A program made the translations under genes and the position numbers. Shown here in pieces: positions 61,738-64,000 of a DNA stretch of 64,000 bases. The DNA is from Erwinia tracheiphila (GTDB lineage Bacteria > Pseudomonadota > Gammaproteobacteria > Enterobacterales > Enterobacteriaceae), in contig NZ_CP089932.1 in the NCBI RefSeq assembly GCF_021365465.1, positions 806,001 through 870,000 of the forward strand. The letters run 5' to 3'. Under the pieces are notes generated by a model. It did not search any database, was not told where the DNA came from, and saw nothing but the letters and a program-made list of their open reading frames with translations. Each line of letters begins with the position of its first letter. Within the stretch, counting starts at the first letter, position 1.

Positions 61738-63161
61738 TTGCGGAAACTGACCCCTTAGAATTGAACCTTAACGTATCCCTTGTCAGGCAAAATAACTGGC
61801 AGGCAAGAGAGTTGATTTACGCCATCCCTCTGAGAAACAGCGTAAAGGATATCGTTATCAAGCCAGAGTCTAATTTAACCCGTGCGATGACGGTTGATTC
61901 AAAAAACTCTGCCATATTACAGAACTCATTCGAATTTCCCGAACAGCGCTACACGATTATCCGGGGCAATGCCGATGTGAATTCATTTGTAATAAAACAA
62001 AGCAGCGATAACAAGTTTTTATCATGGGATGGTGGTTCGAAAGTCCATTTCGATACCGCTTCTTCAACTGGAAATAATTTATGGAGATTGAATTATCTTC
62101 CGTCATTAAGAAAAAATGTCATCACAAATAGAATAAATGATAATATAGCCCTTGATGTTCCTGGATCAGTTACTGATAATGGTAATGAGCTGATTATGTA
62201 CACCCGGCACAATGGGGCCAACCAGAGATTTATGGTCGCTGGTTCCGGCTTGGGTGAGCGAATATATATTGTTTCAATGTTAGATCAATCAAAGGTTTTA
62301 TCCGCCAGTAACGATCATCACAACGCTATTATCTATAACAGGGATACGGGTCCTTTGCAGGCTTTTGTTCTGATAAAATGCGATTATAAGGGTGATAATG
62401 TTTATCAAATAATAAATGACTGGACAAATCTTGTTCTGGCATGGAATGTGATATGGACTGTGCCAAATGGCAGCCATGTTTTCTTTCATAAAAATGAATC
62501 TTATAAAGATGAGTATTACTGGATCCTGAACCCGCAACGTGATGGTGGTTATATTATTTCGAACTTTAGAGACCCGAACCGTGTTTTAGATGTCGCCAAT
62601 GCTGCAACGGCTAATGGTACAAGGTTGCAACTTATTCACAGAAATGGAAACAGGGCACAGCTCTTTACATTCTTGAAGAATCCGGAGACATCGCCAGCTG
62701 CTCCTTTGGAACATAATAAAACGGCTATTATTAGAACGACACAGTTTGCTAATCGTGGTGATTATGTTTTCAAAGTGTCCAACGTTGATGCAATTTTAAT
62801 TATCGCACTCCGTGATAATAATGATCATCTGGAGCGCTTTAATTTCTTCAGAGCGAGAGGAAAAGGTCCGTGCGTTTATTAAATAAGAAGTAATACATGG
62901 CCTTCAGCGGTACTAACTAAACATGGTGATAGTGTTTATTTGACACAAAATAATTATGATGATTCTCAGTTTTGGTTTTTAAATTACAATCCGAATCAAA
63001 TTTCATCTGACAAAAATTATTATACTATATCAAACCTTTCATCCCCGGAGCTGATTTTAAGCACACCTGTTAAGGTTGATGGCAATATCCGTACCATTTC
63101 GTTTGTACAAAGAACTGACTCTCCAAATACCGACTGTTTTTTTGTGATTGACTATATCTGA
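61738..63161 (+). pseudogene. Ricin-type beta-trefoil lectin protein, 5' end lost, internal TAA
   Basis: The frame runs from the IS5 junction to TAA at 62880-62882 and then on in the same frame (IRSNTWPSAVLTKHGDSVYL … DCFFVIDYI) to 63161, about 475 codons in all. Repeated beta-trefoil units are visible: NIALDVPGSV, GYIISNFRDPNRVLDVANAA … NGNRAQLFTFLK, DSQFWFLNY. Such lectin modules occur in secreted carbohydrate-binding and toxin proteins, including insect-active ones. No signal peptide or start remains. The TAA likely replaces CAA (Gln). Product not expressed or nonfunctional. Confidence 0.75.
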
Positions 63162-63195
63162 CAACCCTGATTAATAAAAATATTATCATTAAGTG

Positions 63196-63226
63196 GAATA
63201 AACAGTTTATTAAACGCTGTTTATTC
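63196..63226. terminator. Bidirectional terminator
   Basis: GAATAAACAG (63196-63205) pairs with CTGTTTATTC (63217-63226) around 11 nt, between the convergent lectin remnant and yghB. Confidence 0.65.
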
Positions 63227-63237
63227 TCCTCTTCAGG

Positions 63238-63894
63238 CTAAAGAGATTTTTTCCTTTTTAGCATTATCATCACGCTGCCCAGCACGCCAATGCACAGGAG
63301 TATCAGCGGCAGAACCATCAGAATGGTCATCAGCAGGTCTTCATGGCGCTTAATAAAGGGGACGTGGCTGATGGTGTAACCCAGTGTAATCAGAATGCCG
63401 ACCCACAGCAGGCCGCTCAACCAGTTGAAAATCTGAAAGCGTGTGTTGTTGAGGCCAGAGATCCCCGCCATCGTGGGCAGGATGGTGCGAACAAAAGCGA
63501 GAAATCGCCCGACCAGCAGTGCCATCAACCCATGACGATGAAACAGGTTCCACGCTCTCTGGTGATATTGCACCGGTAAATGCAGCAGCCAGCTCTTTAC
63601 CAGGCGCGTATTGCCTAACCAGCGGCCCTGCAAATAGCTCAACCAGTATCCCAGACTGGCGGCAAGCGTCAGAATGATAATGCTGGGCATAAAATCCATC
63701 GCACCTCTTGCGATCATTGCGCCTGCCAGTAACAGCAGACTGTCGCCGGGCAGGAAAGCAGCAGGTAACAGGCCATTTTCCAGTAGAAGCGTCATAAACA
63801 TAATGCTATAAACAACATATATCACGTCTGGATTAGCCAGAGCGGCAAAATCCTGTCGCCAGAGCGCCTGAATAATCTCATGTAAAACAGCCAT
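63238..63894 (-). CDS. yghB: DedA-family membrane protein YghB
   Basis: 218 residues. DedA signatures [20 protein letters not shown] and [19 protein letters not shown] are intact, with several membrane helices and a basic C-terminus (MLKRKKSL). The start [20 protein letters not shown] matches YghB rather than YqjA. DedA proteins act in proton-motive-force maintenance and lipid carrier recycling; E. coli needs YghB or YqjA for normal division and Tat export, which links it loosely to ftsP. The 106 bp upstream to the window end hold its promoter region. Confidence 0.93.
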   Translation of the reverse strand: MAVLHEIIQALWRQDFAALANPDVIYVVYSIMFMTLLLENGLLPAAFLPGDSLLLLAGAMIARGAMDFMPSIIILTLAASLGYWLSYLQGRWLGNTRLVKSWLLHLPVQYHQRAWNLFHRHGLMALLVGRFLAFVRTILPTMAGISGLNNTRFQIFNWLSGLLWVGILITLGYTISHVPFIKRHEDLLMTILMVLPLILLCIGVLGSVMIMLKRKKSL

Positions 63895-64000
63895 TTTTTA
63901 TCCCATTAACTTCGTCAGACTGATGTTCTACTTAAAACCTTGCGGCTGCATCTTGTTTAATAATGTAGAAAACCGCTAAGGCGCAGCTTTTTAAATACTT

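Overview
The window is a chromosomal segment of a gammaproteobacterium of the order Enterobacterales. The right two thirds (about 21.2-64 kb) carry the E. coli-like block rpoD-dnaG-rpsU / tsaD / plsY-folB / uppP-cca / ygiM / ygiF-glnE-hldE / ubiK-ribB / ygiD-ygiC-ygiB-tolC / nudF-yqiB-cpdA-yqiA-parE / ygiN / parC-plsC-ftsP / yghB. Gene order and protein lengths fit the Erwinia/Pantoea (Erwiniaceae) side of the order, but this is inferred from memory of those families; no species can be assigned from sequence alone.

Left part (1-21 kb): an AT-rich accessory region assembled in layers. It starts with remnants of an integrative island (DUF6387-type gene, AlpA-like regulator, a candidate small RNA with its own promoter and terminator). 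A Tn554-like set of three tyrosine recombinases plus a small coiled-coil partner follows (2.7-7.3 kb), then a tiny membrane-peptide gene whose terminator was hit by an intact IS256-family element with 8-bp target duplications. Next come a lipoprotein, a DUF4755-like membrane protein and a mobilization pair (relaxase and MobC-like). A tightly overlapping four-gene minus-strand operon (18.3 to 12.4 kb) encodes an adenine-N6 DNA methyltransferase, a 769-aa protein with two GHKL ATPase domains, a receiver-domain protein and an unknown protein. This operon is the best candidate in the window for an undescribed system, plausibly anti-mobile-element defence. The region ends with a relic of a tRNA-Leu attachment site, a dead P4-type integrase and a dead IS3-family element next to rpoD.

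Core part: replication, transcription and translation genes (rpoD, dnaG, rpsU, tsaD, cca, parE, parC), membrane lipid and envelope genes (plsY, plsC, uppP, hldE, tolC, ftsP, yghB), nitrogen control (glnE), riboflavin synthesis (ribB behind an FMN riboswitch) and cAMP breakdown (cpdA) all read as intact. Non-essential genes between them are often broken: a microcin-like peptide (two frameshifts, IS1 in its leader), ygiD (in-frame amber), nudF (T-tract frameshift), yqiB (ochre plus 12-nt loss), an XRE-cupin regulator (ochre), an MnaT-like acetyltransferase (2-nt insertion), a nucleoside hydrolase (frameshift), and a ricin-type lectin (ochre, 5' end lost to an IS5-family fragment). Together with five IS elements this looks like recent, ongoing gene loss such as is seen in lineages newly restricted to a host. 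Some homopolymer frameshifts could instead be sequencing errors, but the nonsense codons are harder to explain that way.
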